Below, in pieces: positions 44,050 to 56,154 of a stretch of DNA of 64,000 bases. Positions within the stretch are counted from its first letter, which is position 1; each line of letters starts with the position of its first letter. The position numbers and the translations under genes were made by a program. The notes beneath the pieces were generated by a model. That model searched no databases. It was not told the origin of the DNA and was given only the letters and a program-made list of their open reading frames with translations. Origin of the DNA: Fusarium oxysporum f. sp. lycopersici 4287 (taxonomy: Eukaryota; Ascomycota; Sordariomycetes; Hypocreales; Nectriaceae); the NCBI RefSeq assembly GCF_000149955.1, contig NC_030986.1, forward strand, positions 6,198,568 to 6,262,567, given 5' to 3'.

Positions 44050-44223
44050 CGCCGCCGCCGTGGGCTGCGCGAAGCGCAGGATTGTGGTTGTTGTGGTGCA
44101 CTTGTTAAGAAGATTGGTGTAATTAGGGCTACTTTCTTAACATCTGCATGCCAAGAAAGTAAGATGACAAAGGAAGGTGCGGGGCCGGAACATAAAGATG
44201 ATCCGACGGTTCTAGGGTAGTCA

Positions 44224-44369
44224 CCATCTTTTCTACAGATATCAGATATATCAGATGCATAGATGCTTGTGTCTGAATTGATTGATTTGTTAGAACGCCG
44301 TATTTAATCTGAATTTGATTGAATTGATTGATATATCTGATTTTTAATCTGATCTGACGGCAGCCCTGT
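44224..44369. mobile_element. hAT terminus with subterminal repeats
   Basis: Repeated 'atctgaattgattgat' type motifs end at 44369 in 'ctgacggcagccctg', whose complement 'cagggctgccgtcag' is a plausible hAT terminal repeat. The matching other end was not found; the LINE may have inserted into it. Confidence 0.45.
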
Positions 44370-44371
44370 AC

Positions 44372-45482
44372 ACTTCTCGGCCGTCGAACACACAGACTTT
44401 CGAAAGCTTCTCGGCTCTTTGAACGAAGAACTCGTTGACGAGCTTTTGCCTCGCAGCGGCGTTACTATTCGATCGTGGTTAGAAGCAGAGTACCGGTCGC
44501 AAAAAGAGCTATTGAGAAGTAAGCTTGCCGCCTCTCTATACAAGAAGCATCTCACCTTCGATCTTTGGACTTCTCCTCAAGAATACGGGCTTCTCGGCGT
44601 TACTGTTCACTTCACAGACGCGTTAAAAAGACCGCAGACGTCGCTTTTGGCGTTGAGGCGGCTCCGTGGCTCGCACTCTGGTGAAAATATCGGTCCAGCG
44701 TTGCGTGAAGTACTCTCGGAGTACGAGATCTCTGCAGACGACTTAGGTTATTTCACATGCGACAACGCCGACGCAATGACAGCGCAGTCAACGATATTAT
44801 CGCCGCTCTTTTACCTGACGTTCAGCCGCAGGAGTGTAGGATTCGCTGTATCAATCACATCTACAACGTCGGCGCAACGAGTTACCTAGAGGGGAAGCTC
44901 AAAGACGTGCTTAAGAGCCTCGAATCGCAATCAGCGGAACAAGCAGCCCTTCAAAAGATCCTCGACTTCCTCGAAGCATGGCGGCCAACAGGCGCATTCG
45001 TCAGGATTCACAATATTCAAGGCTGGGTCCGAAGGTCTTCGCAACGCCGGGAGGGCTTCCTTCAATACGCGCAAGGGAAGCTTAGCGAGGAGGAAGTCGA
45101 CGAATTCGGCGAAGTCCTGTGGGAGGTTAGCCAACTAATGCTTCTCCAAGACAACGATACTCGATGGAATTCCCTTTTCACTGCCGTAGAAAGAGCTTTC
45201 CGATTAAAAGACCCGATCGAGATCTACACATCGGTTATGTCTCGCCACGCAGATAAAACGAAGCGGATTCCGGAAGAATATCTCCTCTCACAAGACGACT
45301 GGCACGTCTTGGCAATTACTCTTGCGGTACTACTACCGTTCCAAAAGCTAACTAAGTATTTCGAAGGCAGGTTTTTCTCCCAGCTTTTACAACGGATAAC
45401 TAATAATTTGACAGGTCGAGTGCCTCGCTTTGCCGAGCCCGCTGCCTCGTTATTATCCCGCGGAGAACGCCATACCGATTAA
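44372..45482 (+). pseudogene. hAT transposase core fragment
   Basis: Two overlapping frames (44419-44889 and 44757-45482) read 'KHLTFDLWTSPQEYGLLGVTVHF', 'LALRRLRGSHSGENI', 'YFTCDNADAMTAQ', 'RCINHIYNVGA', 'DNDTRWNSLF' and 'QDDWHVLAITLAVLLPFQKLTKYFEG'. This is the catalytic core of a hAT transposase of the type at 7.5-10 kb. The BED finger and the C-terminal dimerisation domain are missing, and one frame change lies near 44780-44880. The fragment is dead. Confidence 0.8.
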
Positions 45483-45785
45483 TATGTGATTTATTAAACG
45501 GCAGTGTCAGCCGTTACCAAGGTAGTCAGGACAATTACAAGTTGACCTTCCCAAACGAGTTAAAGCACGGTTTTGCACTAGTAATAGTCAAAAGTACTTC
45601 AGGCTGACAAAGTCGCAGCACTAAGTAAGTGTGTGACCTAGCACGAGTCAGCCAAATAAAAAAATACTTGCAATAGACAAATATCGAAGAACAAACTCAA
45701 TAAAAAGAAAAAGAAGAAAAAAAAGAGTGAATTTTCCCGCTGATATCTGCACTTAACGTTGATGTACTGGATTTGCATGGTTATC
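45483..45785. other. Intergenic debris, no supported gene
   Basis: AT-rich, with A-rich runs near 45655-45725. No coding pattern is visible. Confidence 0.4.
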
Positions 45786-45789
45786 ACTA

Positions 45790-46056
45790 CTACAGTATCC
45801 AAGTGCTGAATACTTCAGGAACCCAAATGCAAGGCATACAGTACGTACGTACTGCTTGTCCACCTTGATACAAGCGCGCAGCCATACTCCACCGATCATC
45901 GGCTGTATCAAGCTCAGAAGTATACCTCCGAAGCACATTTTGTTCGATAGCGAGAGACGAGACTGTCCTTATAGCAGTAACCGTCTCGGAAGCAAGAGAA
46001 GCACTTCTGGAGAAGTTTGCATCCATGGGTTTGGAATCTGAGCCAAGAAAGGACAA
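45790..46056 (-). pseudogene. ABC multidrug transporter (ABCB type) fragment
   Basis: The minus strand reads 'SASLASETVTAIRTVSSLAIEQNVLRRYTSELDTA', the intracellular loop pattern before the nucleotide-binding domain in full-size fungal multidrug exporters. A broken continuation into the next membrane helices follows. Neither nucleotide-binding domain is present, so this is a relic. Confidence 0.55.
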
Positions 46057-46059
46057 ATG

Positions 46060-46743
46060 CCGATCCCGCAGACTACAGCATTACGGGCTAATTACCGTAG
46101 AGTACATCCTTACCAGGACGCTACGGTATATAAGACTTATTATGAGCCTTTTGCCCCATTCTCAATTAGCTACTATTAATCAATGTGCCACAGACCAACC
46201 TCAAGGAGGCATAGTAGAGCAAGTCGAGATAACGATCTGTATGGTTTATAATGGACGGTGTTGAACCAAGGACCAATCTCATAAGTATTGGAAGAAATAA
46301 ATCTTTAATGCTGAAAGTTGCATTGGGCTAGGCCGAATTTGGTACCTTTTATGTACCTTGCTGTACCTTTTTTAGTTAAAAGGATCCACTAGCGTCTTGA
46401 TTCCCGGGATGTCTCTACCCCAGTCTTGGAAGTTGCGCCAAATGAGCTCCGTTACCAGTCATGTCCCGTGTGTCTCACTAGTTGGCACGTTTAGGATCGT
46501 CGACGTGCCGGCTTCCCCTTGAAGATCAGGGCCCATTTGAATGGAGTTCCCCTATTGTAGATCAAATGCTCCGGCAAATTCATATGAAAGGAGGCAATCA
46601 TGTGCTTTACATAAAACACTGGAACCATGTCTTTCGGGTCCCAAGATCCAGTCTCGATTATCCTTTTAGGGACGTGTGCAGAGGTCTTTGCTTTTCCTCT
46701 AACGATCCGCTAAGCAGTCTCTTCCGAGTAGAGGCTCAATAGA
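46060..46743. other. Upstream region of the GPCR gene
   Basis: No supported gene. The small frames at 46025-46264 and 46482-46742 show no domain. Confidence 0.4.
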
Positions 46744-48157
46744 ATGTTACCAACGGGGCTGACGACAAGTGATGTGAAGCTGATTACCATCATCCAGCAG
46801 GTATGCTCAGTGCTGTCTCTGGTGGGATGCCTGTTCATCATCGCCACTTTTTGTCTTTGCGATGCGTTCCACAAGCCTATCAACCGTCTGGTTTTCTATG
46901 CCTCGTTTGGTAATATTATGGCAGGCATCTGCTTCATCATGGCAGACTCGTTTATCCGCGAGCCGGACGGAGCAGGTTGTCAGACCCAAGCATTTCTACT
47001 CCACACGTACGTAACAAGTACCTGACAGTCTTTTTCATCCAGAGTTATTGATCCTTGGCTGACCATTTGCTGTAGCTTCGTTGGGGCTGATGCCTTATGG
47101 ACCTTGGCAATGGCTATTAACGTTTATCTTGCCTTCTACTACCGTTTTGACGCCCAGAGATTACGCAAAATGGAGTTACCGTACCTGATCCTATGTTACG
47201 GTATTCCATTCTTGCCTGCTTTCATCTTCATCTTTATTAGAAATGGCGATGGGGACCGGGTTTACGGCAGCGCTGTTCAATGGTGTTGGATCGCACCGTC
47301 TTGGGACGCTTTGCGCATTGCAACTTTCTACGGGCCGATCTGGTAAGAAAGACGACTTCATTGATATAGGACTGGGGCCAGACTAACATGGGGATAGGGG
47401 CGTCATCGCAATCACTCTCGCAATTTACATCCGATCTGGTGGAACAATCTACCGAAAACGCCAACAATTACTCAAAGCCCAGGCATCTGGCTCTGGTTCT
47501 GGGGGACTCTCATACGCGAACCAGAGCACGATTAATAACATGAAGACGACTGAGGTCACTATTACCCGCGAGGCAGCTGGCGAGACGAATGCGGTCGAGC
47601 TTCAATCCATGGGTCATCAAGCATCAGTCCACGTTATCAGAGATGATACCAGATCAGGTGAATCGCGAACAGCCCAAGTCACTACCCATACGAGCAGCAC
47701 GACATCGCAGCCAACTGTACCTCGTCCACCCGGACGTGTCAGCAATGATGTTTATAGAGCGGCATGGGCGTACACAAAGGTTGCCATGCTATTCTTCGCT
47801 GTCATTCTCATCACGTGGATTCCATCTAGCGCAAATCGCATGTACTCACACATTCACCCCAAGGAAGTGAGTAAACCATTGCAATTCATGAGCGCGATAG
47901 TGCTTCCGCTGCAGGGATTTTGGAACGCCGTCATTTATGCCGTGACGTCTTGGGCGTCGTGCAAGGCGTTGCTTGAGGAGAGAGGGTTTTGGGGTTCACG
48001 AACGCGAATAAATGAACCGGCCAATTGGGAGGCAGAAGAGTCCCGGTCAAATCGGCGCAGTAAACTTAAGACAATGTTGAAATCGAGGACTGAGGACTCA
48101 GAGAGTTTAAGAGAGTTGGCATACCCGACGAAGTCAGACGACGGGCGCAGTGTGTGA
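46744..48157 (+). CDS. cAMP-receptor-like G protein-coupled receptor
   Basis: Exons 46744-47006, 47076-47342 and 47398-48157; introns of 69 and 55 bp with GT..AG and CTGAC/CTAAC branch sites. The spliced frame is clean and gives 429 residues. Exon 1 holds two or three helices ('QQVCSVLSLVGCLFIIATF', 'LVFYASFGNIMAGICFIMAD'). Exon 2 gives 'ADALWTLAMAINVYLAFYYRFDAQRLRKME' and the next helices. Exon 3 begins 'WGVIAITLAIYIR', has a long cytoplasmic Ser/Thr-rich loop, then two more helices ('AWAYTKVAMLFFAVILITWIPSSANRMY', 'IVLPLQGFWNAVIYAVTSW'). This seven-helix layout with a large third intracellular loop matches fungal cAMP-receptor-like (class V) receptors, which signal through heterotrimeric G proteins in nutrient and developmental sensing. 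The ligand is unknown. It appears intact. Confidence 0.9.
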
Positions 48158-48299
48158 AAGTCATGATACTATAGTTTTAAGAGTCACAATTTCGATCTTA
48201 TACGTGTTAATAAATACTTCAAGATACCTCTTAAGTGAAATAGAAATATCCAGCCAGCTTTCAAATATCGTTCAGAACAGTGATCGCAGAATGGATATA

Positions 48300-49349
48300 T
48301 ATGTTATGGCCGGCTCTCCGTTCTTTCTCTTTGCTGTATTACGTTCGGCGGCAGCCTTCTTTCGATGAGAGGCTAGTACCTCGGAAAACTGGGAGAGAAG
48401 CTCCTCCCCAGTGACACCGGATGCTGACTCAAGTGCTGCGACTAGAGCCTCTGTAGAAGATGCGAGAAGGAAGGCTTGAAGGGAAAGATTAATGATATGC
48501 GCGATACAGCGTATACGTCGTCCTTTGCGTTGAATTTAATCTACTCAATGTCAGCCTGTAGCCTAAACTGCGTAGTTAACTAACCTTATGTCTACTCATT
48601 AGCTTGCGTTGTATAGACTCAAGACATTTGTCGTTTGAAGTCGCGTTGTCACCCGTGTGCCAACCAAATTTTGACTGTATCCCGTACTTCTCTAAAGTAT
48701 CGATAACATCCTGCGCTTGAGCTTCTCCAGAATGGCTCTCTGCACATTCTGGTAGAGATAGTAGTGCCTTACGAAGCTTGTAGTCTTTATCTACCCATTG
48801 TGCACACACAGCAAGTAGAGAATGTCTATGCGGTGATGTCCAGAGGTCTGTTGAGATATGAATCGGACTTGACGCGGTGGTGAGACTATCCTTGATCTCG
48901 GTGCTGTAAAAATCATAGTTTGCTGCAATATATCGGACCATCGTACGCCGTGAGGTAATGAGGGAGTCTTTGATGTATGGGTTACACGCGAGAGCGAGTT
49001 GTTTAAATTCGTCCCATTCAATAGCCGAAAAGGGCACTCTCCGACGCGTGAGTATGCTGATCAATGCTTCCTGATATGCTTGCGGGTTGAAGGCATTTCG
49101 AAGTGCGTCCTCGTTTGCTACAGGGCGAGAATGTGCGGAGATTGAGCGCTGGGTGCCCGATACAGACCTGGTGGATCTGGATGCGACGGGGTGGTTGCTT
49201 CTGACGTGATTGGCAGCATTTGCCTTATGATCGTATCGTTTATCTTCACACACAGTGCAAGTATAGATGGTTTTACCTCCGGTCTTGCGTCCGCGTATAT
49301 TTGAACGGTCCTTCGTAATGTCCATAATTAAGAGGAAGTTTGATGGCAA
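48300..49349 (-). pseudogene. hAT transposase N-terminal half
   Basis: The minus strand from about 49349 has a BED-type finger ('YTCTVCEDKRYDHKANAANHVRSNH'), then 'FNPQAYQEALISILTRRRVPFSAIEWDEF', 'IHISTDLWTSPHRHSLLAVCAQW' and 'GWHTGDNATSNDKC'. An intron (about 48534-48582) joins it to 'RRIRCIAHIINLSLQAFLLASSTEAL'. Sequence then fades near 48300, so the C-terminal half is missing. The same family recurs at 62.4-64.0 kb. Confidence 0.8.
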
Positions 49350-50330
49350 TCCATTGGCATCTTGGGGTTTTCTGTAGCACCAATAATAGACGATGTGTCA
49401 GATGACATATTGGTAGGTAAAAGGCGAGATTTTGAACTTGGTATCATGGATTGAGACCCGATATCAATGGGTTTTGTGCCGACCTAGCACCGATACACGA
49501 ATGCAGACATTGAACAAAAGATCAGTGACATCGCTCTGCGAATTCAAATGCCTGGCATGTGCTTCTGTCATGCGCTAAGTTTTGCGAGAAACATGGGGGA
49601 AAACAGATGACGCTAGGGCAAGGATGGGACTCGAAGATGCTGAATACGCTAAGGCTGGCACGAATGGCAGGAGGATTCATGATATTGGCACATCTCCTCA
49701 GAGAATTCGGAGCGATGACATTTCTACGAGGGGCACAGGGGTCATTAGGAGATGCAGCAAGGGTCCTTGTCGCACTGTTGGTGGGGGGGGCTGTGAAGAT
49801 GGTGGTGTGGAGGATGCAGTTTCATTGGTTTGAAAGGACCGCCAATGTATGAGTTGTTTGCGCCCGCAACGAGGGTCGTCGTGGAGGGCTTGATGCTTGT
49901 CGCCGTGTGTGAGGCCCGGTCTCGGCCGGGTGAAGCCGAAACGGTACGACTCGCGGATCGCCACTGGTTCCGAGAAAGGCGCCACCTCCACACCGATCTG
50001 CATGCCTAATTGGCCCCCTTGCGGCTACCCCGTGGGGAACTACTTTAAAGGCAGAAGTAGTACGACGTCATTGACACCAACACACAGTATTAGTGACGTC
50101 TTACACCAATCTGAAACGTCGGATTGATTTGCAAAAAACAAGGTACCTCTGTAGACAGCCATTTTCTTAGCGATCAGATGCCACTTCATTTCAAGCATAC
50201 TAATCTGCATTTCCAAGTCAACCTTTGCACACACATCTAAAGGAGCATCGCGACCGCCAAATTGACGGCTAGGGAGTCGCTTTTTTCGCCCTCGATTAAG
50301 GGACTACATAGCTTTTCAACTGATAAATTG
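49350..50330. other. Intergenic, no supported gene
   Basis: Open frames on both strands (49559-50127) overlap and show no recognisable domain. Confidence 0.4.
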
Positions 50331-50334
50331 AAAT

Positions 50335-51675
50335 CTATGATAATTTCAGATCTCTCTCGCTGTCTTCGCCCTTGACTATGATGAATTCCTCCGAGCCATT
50401 CTCGCCCTCAATTTCCTCTATTATCTCTAGCCCGTCAGCCTCATAGCTCAACATCAGAGCTTTATTTGCACGCCTTTCTTGCTCATCTAATACGATGAAC
50501 CTAAGAGCCTCTGCAATGACTGTAGTGTCATAAAAAGAGGGCATTTTCACGGCTAGCTGCCACTCAGGAATAAGCTTATTCTGTTCCTGAAGCTCACGAT
50601 GCAACGCATATCGTTGACTGAGCGATACAGCCGAGTCAAGGTAGACACAATGATCAGCCTTACACCACCAGTCAGCCTGATTCTTAAATTGTAAAAGAAA
50701 CTGCCAATGCTTCTTTTTATGACTGAAGATCTCCTTGATCTTCACATCTCTGACGTTACGCCGTACGAGTGCCCTGACCTCTTCAAACCACCTCCTGATG
50801 TAGACAACCTCGTCTGTTAAATCTCTTCTTTAAAAGGCGGCGCTCTTCCTCTTCCTGAGAAGCCTGTCAACTATACTCATCGCGGGCCACATGCAGCCTT
50901 GCATCAGAGACGCGAAATTGGGCCGTACTTACATATAACTGACGTCCCTTCCTCGAGCTTAGCTCGTCTCAATGCCTTCTTTTTAAGACGATGCATCTCC
51001 TGAGGAGCGGCGATGCCGTTGAGTGCAAGTGTCATGTGCCCCTTTCGCATTTTATCGTAGGTATGTGTAACTGACAGAGCCAGGGGGACACCAGAGGAAC
51101 CAGATGCCTCTAATCGCAGCCTCACATACTCGGAATAGCGTTCAATTGTGCGCAAACGTAAAAAAACGGGGGGATCGACATCATTCTAGGTCAAATTGCA
51201 CCTCGGGGGAGGCGCCTGGAAGCTGTACAGGGGGCAGGGTGCATTTTGAAGCGGCTGTCCCTTCTCTGACGTAACACGGAAGCTCCTTTTGCAACACTTC
51301 TTCTGCCAATAACGATAAGGGGTCTTTCAATTGACCTAGCACAATAGAGGGGTCAAAAGGAAAGATATCGCACTTCTGCCAAGCTTTAATGATAACTGAC
51401 TTCTTAAAGGTACGATTCCGGGCTTCCTCAAGATGGGCAAGGAAGTTAGACTTCCCAAAGTTGGATGTGCCGCCAGAGATCTCTCTATATAGGATTTGCT
51501 GATGCCAGTGCTTGTAGAGGCTAAATATGCCCACATCACAGGGCTGACGCAGGTGTGTGAGATGTGGAGGGAAGGGAAAAGCTCGATGTTGTGTTGAGCG
51601 GCGTAGTGGAAAATTTGGGTTGTGAACGGGTTGGCCACCGATACTAGTGATTAGCTGAATAGCAAACAAGAACAT
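50335..51675 (-). pseudogene. DDE (pogo-like) transposase C-terminal relic
   Basis: Minus-strand pieces 51675-51181, 51155-50904 and 50745-50335 form the C-terminal part of a DDE transposase. The clear block is 'FPFPPHLTHLRQPCDVGIFSLYKHW' followed by 'FLAHLEEARNRTFKKSVIIKAWQKCDIFPFDPS', equivalent to 'LLQPLDVG...GLAPFDP' in the 37 kb element but a distinct subfamily. A frame change precedes it near 51600, and the first two catalytic Asp residues are gone. No terminal repeats are seen. Confidence 0.65.
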
Positions 51676-51802
51676 ATCACTTTCATCCTATAATTAGAAG
51701 ATACTTCCAGTGGAAAATTCATGACTGGATTATTGACTACGTTATTCTTATTCTCGAGCGACCTGTCTCCCCCCAAATGTCTCTTCCCGAGCTTATTGCT
51801 GT

Positions 51803-53296
51803 CTATTGGGCCCTCTTCCAAGAAGGAGGGGGCGAGCGAATGCTACACCTCTTGTTGGCCGGGATATTTATAGAAAGACCTATTGCCTCCTGGCCGCCAT
51901 GCTGATTGTCCCTCAGCGGTCTGGTATCATCGTCCTCCTTGCTTGCAAATCCGTTCTCACGGAAGCTGGCGACACTACCTGTCCCATGGCTGCTTGGCGT
52001 CCGCTCGGCGTCTATGTGAATTTCTCGTGTAGTATAAACAGCTGTCCCCACTTGCAAATCTGAACACGAATATCGGCTGGCAAACTTATCGGCGTCGCTC
52101 ATCGTCTCTTGCTGACAGTTGACGCCAGTTGTCCCATTTGCCACTTCCTGAAGCTCAATAGAAACTGCATCTGATACGTCGTCAATATCCTCTACCAACG
52201 TCCTTTGATTCCTGCTGACAGAAGCGAAGCTTTTGTTTGGGAGTCTAGCACGTCCTTCCTCGGCATTGCTGAAATTACCCTCGGAGACGACGCCACAGTC
52301 GCGTTTCCTAGCAACCTTGCTTATTAGATCAGCCATGGACATCTCGATCTTGAGCTTGACAATATAGGCAAAGGGATGGAACTGCATGTAACTAAAACTG
52401 CTGTTAGCGGTGTTGTTCACAATCTATTATAGACTTGACTTACACGAATGTGTTGTGTAAACTCATCATGGAAATGATGAGAACGTCCATGCTAAGAGAG
52501 AATCCAACGATACACATATTGAATTTTACGAGACTTCTGTACTTTGTCAGGCCGTGCATTACTAAGTTGCGTTGAACGATTCTGATGAAATAGTAGTTCA
52601 GTGCTCCGTCGACAATCAGATAGATCGCCTTCTCAATACGGTCCCACCACTCGTTGATCCAGATATATCTCTCTGAAATTTGTAGGCGGGCGGGAATCCA
52701 AATGTTGTAGACCGAAATATTCACAGCGGTAATTAAAACTGCAACACCGACTTTGAGACGGTAGGCGTGTTTTTTATCTGTAAGAAGGATGGAACAACGG
52801 TTGATAATAATTTGTAGGAGGAATTGGACCTGGCTAAATTAGCATTGATCACCAATTTCGCGAGGATAAGTGAAGCATACTTGAAGGGCCCATGTGGTAA
52901 CTGCCAAAATTAGCATCTGTTACGAAGAGGGTTCCAAGAAGGCAGACGTACGAATAGCAAAATAGAATGCAAAACTAGATACATTGGAGGGTTAGCACTT
53001 AGAAATCCGTAAACGGGAGTTGAGCCCAACCTAGGGGGTATATAGCCTTTCAAGTGTAACCAACAGATAATGCTGAAGATGAGGCAGACAAGAATCTCCA
53101 GCCATATCATCCAGACATAAGCGTTACGGAATATGCTAAGGCGATGCCTCTCGTAAATATGCTTAGTTTGCTTCATAGCAGTCCAGGTTGTGAGCCAGCC
53201 GAAGCCAATTGTGAAGCCCCAGGCAAGTGAGGCGATAACTATATCGTCTTCGGTGACTTCTTGAAGCACATAGTGCGGAGAGAGGAGTGTAATCAT
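51803..53296 (-). CDS. Seven-helix fungal integral membrane protein of unknown function
   Basis: Five exons on the minus strand: 53296-53031, 52974-52952, 52900-52881, 52829-52444 and 52391-51803. Introns are 51-56 bp with GT..AG sites and CTAAC/CTAAT branch points. The spliced frame is exact, giving 427 residues. Helices include 'IVIASLAWGFTIGFGWLTTW', 'NAYVWMIWLEILVCLIFSIICW', 'VGVAVLITAVNISVYNIWIPARLQ', 'VIYLIVDGALNYYFI'-type and 'NMCIVGFSLSMDVLIISMM', followed by 'YMQFHPFAYIVKLKIEMSMADLI'. The acidic, Ser-rich C-terminus is likely cytoplasmic. I recognise this as a conserved ascomycete membrane family (invariant WIPARLQI and EMSMADLI blocks) but know of no assigned function. Two micro-exons of 23 and 20 bp are notable. 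It appears intact. Confidence 0.83.
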
Positions 53297-54300
53297 GATG
53301 GATCGGGTAGGAAGGCAGCAGTAACAGGAATGAATCCCAACTCTGGCAAACGTTTGATTGCAAGGCACCAGCGGCCTGCATATTATAGCAATGGAACCCA
53401 CCTCCGTATTCATATGCGCAACTTCAGGCTACTGCACAGCGTGGTGTTCCTAGGAATTGGTAGGCTCGCAACTTACTTTACAAAGAGCGCCCCAGCCGTC
53501 GTTACGACACCTCTCTGCAAGTTATGCATAAGGCCTGGAGATGGCCAAAGCTTATTGGCCTACATCATTCTCACTGGTCTGCTGCCTGAGTCATAGCAGT
53601 CCTCTCTCATTCAGCTTAGAGATGCCCTATCATGTTTCTTCGGCATATTCCGTCAGCTCCCCTAGTCGCGCAGATGACAGGGTTCGCAGGAGATGAAGCC
53701 GCCGCCACTAGTGAGGGGAATCGCGGAGAATGTTACATCGTAGAGGCACGTGTTCTCGCAATGGTGGAGGATGGGCAAATCGGTTCAGAATAGCATGCTT
53801 TCAGGACCCTAGATCAACATTTCTGGAGTAAGTTCAGCCGTCACATCGGTAGACAGGGCTCTTGGTCGGTGCTAGTCTATCCCATATTCATAAGCTTTAC
53901 ACACAAACACAAAAAACCTAATCCGGTGATTAGTGGCGCAGTACGTCGTCTCACCAATGTGGCACCGTTGCGCCCGTAGTTCTAACTGGTCTTGTTGTAC
54001 GGATAGGTGTGAACCTGTCATGGCGAACCAGCCAGCAAAATTGGCGCCCGTACTCCAAGTACAGATTTTGTACTTGTTAAGCGAACGGGTGTACAGCATA
54101 TTTAAGACCCATACAAGTAGAGCATTTGTAGTGGCGGAGCAGGTAGCACAAAGCTAGGTCTATCCCATCAAGTGCTAACTGACACCAGGTACATGGAGAT
54201 GCATGGCTGCAGCTAAATAGCAAGCTGCTAAGAAAGTTTTGACCCAATCAAAAACCGCACCCTATCGGTATTTCTATTTACTAGACAATTTGCATGTGAA
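53297..54300. other. Intergenic, no supported gene
   Basis: Lies upstream of the membrane protein gene. Small frames at 53261-53596 and 53872-54157 have no domain. Confidence 0.45.
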
Positions 54301-54301
54301 A

Positions 54302-56154
54302 TTAGTACCAGCAAGTTTCCCAGTTACATAGAGAGACATTGCACTCATAGCAACCTGATCTCGAGTACCTCCTTTTGCCTCTATTTCCGGACACCCGTCC
54401 TAATGCTTCTCCCACCCGCGGAAGGCTCCTACAAGCTACGGAAGGGGAATTGGAACCGCACTTCCTTCGCCTATGCTCTTCCCATTGGAATCCTATCATT
54501 CCTTTTATCTGAGCCTCTTCGTGGCCGAGCAAACCGCTCTGCTTGTACTGACGACCCGAAACGCTGGATTAATTGAGCAGATAGGTGTCCCCGTATTGAC
54601 TCTCGGAGACCTTCCACTTGGGCTCGCCCCAGATTTGAAGTAGAAAACTATTGACGAGTATCACTTTGAGCAGGAAGTTCCAGGCTATTGACTGCCATCC
54701 TCCTCTCCTTATGGGCCGTGAGTATTGGTTATAAGATCTCAGCTGGTCTCCGGTGCCAACGCCGTTCATATGGTGGTTATATTCGTCAATCCCCAACGGC
54801 ACACGGAGATACTTTCGCACCTCGGACCCAAATACCTCCCGCGCAGCTCGGTTGGCGGCAGAGGAGCCGGCAGGCCGTCGGCGACTCCGTATGACTTGGT
54901 TTCCTTCACGAAAGACAGTGGTGAGAAAAAGAACAAGAGCGTTATCCTTCCAGCTAAACTGATTTACCTACGTTGTGGTAATAAAATATTAGCAGCGATC
55001 GTATGCCAATAAAGCCCACTGCTACCACGTACCTTTCCATCCTTTGTCGGAATGCAGTGCATTTAGCGCCAAGGGATTCCCTTTCCTTCCCTATCCTTCT
55101 CAGCAACGAGTAGCTCGTCAACGCCGCTATCCTTGCGGCAGGTTCCGGTCGCTCCTACCTGGCTTGAACGAAGTGCTTTGAAGAGCTTTACTGACGCAAA
55201 AAGATTGTCAAGGAATACGTGGTAAACCGCAAGCGGCAATAAAGTCAGCAACGTGGTGACGACCCGTTGAGTAGACGTGAGATGCTCTTCAACCACCTCT
55301 TCGTCACCCTGTCTCGAGCACTGCTGTGGGACAAGTCCGCAAGGCCCTCTGCCGTGAACGTGCCACAACCAACGAACGAAGTATCCAGACTGTCCCAGAA
55401 CCCATATCTTATAACCGGTCGGTGTAGGCTTCTGAGGAATCGTTGTTGTCTCTAATGAGCGGCCTGTGAAACGCACCATAGCCTCGTCTACCGTCAAATC
55501 ACTGCCGGGCACGTACATAGAGTCTCCAGTCTCTTGTATATGCTTCGACCATCGGTCAATCTGCCTGTAGACGCTAGGCATCAGGTCTTCCCGGGGCTGA
55601 GTCCGGCGGTGACGACGGCCATAGCTTCCCGAAAGAGTAGCCGGTCCATGTAATCCAGCAGGGCTGAAGATGCGTAGACGGCGGAAGAGAAGCAAAAAGC
55701 GGTCGCGAGGCATGTGGCGGGTAAATAAATAAATGGGATCCTCTTGATCAAACGAGTTTGACCAGTATCGTTTCATATTGGTTTCGTGATGTATTCCCAT
55801 ATAAATAAGAATACCGAGAAAAAGATAAATCTCTTCAGCAGAAGTTGGCCTCCATCGATTCTCCCTGGAATGTCTTTGTCGAGGTCCCTCTCGGCTGCGC
55901 GGCGCTTCGTTGGTCCATTGTGCCCAGGACTCGGCCATCTCTTGCGGTATGTAACGAAATAAGAGGTCGATAGGTTTTGCGGGCAAGTCTCGGATTACGG
56001 GATCACGCTTGGTCACTTCGAATGGGATAAACTGACCAGGCTGGCCGCGTTCAACCAAGGGAGGCTCGAGAGGACGCACCGTGGCATTGTCACATCTCTC
56101 CGGGGTACATGCAGTCGTGCAAGCAGCGTAGAGATCCTCAGGATTAACTACCAC
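54302..56154 (-). pseudogene. piggyBac-like (DDE_Tnp_1_7) transposase with intron and two nonsense codons
   Basis: The minus strand from about 56154 reads as one piggyBac-type transposase: 'SAEEIYLFLGILIYMGIHHETNMKRYW', catalytic-region 'LTVDEAMVRFTGRS', 'VYHVFLDNLFAS'. A 65-bp intron (55032-54968, GTACGT..TAG) follows 'PTKDGK' and leads to 'VNQFSWKDNALVLFLTTV'. Then come 'IDEYNHHMNGVGTGDQLRSY' and 'RRGGWQSIAWNFLLKVILVNSFLLQIW', and a C-terminal Cys-rich finger ('SGCYECNVSLCNWETCWY'). The whole reads in one frame except for TAA at 55063-55065 and TAA at 54569-54571; both fit CAA-to-TAA changes. The true start upstream of 56154 is unclear (a frame change or intron near 56160-56290). Terminal repeats and TTAA duplications were not located. 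Confidence 0.88.

Larger units (their letters stand above)
38700..44220 (-). mobile_element. Tad-like non-LTR retrotransposon (LINE), near full length
   Basis: Minus-strand order: 5' leader (about 44220-44050), ORF1 (44049-42418), ORF2 with endonuclease and reverse transcriptase (42431-39846), then RNase H and a terminal Cys/His segment in broken frames (39845 to about 38700). ORF1 and ORF2 overlap by 14 bp, as in other fungal LINEs with coupled translation. A homologous 5' fragment sits at 11979-12240. The insertion lies beside hAT terminal sequence at 44224. Confidence 0.9.
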
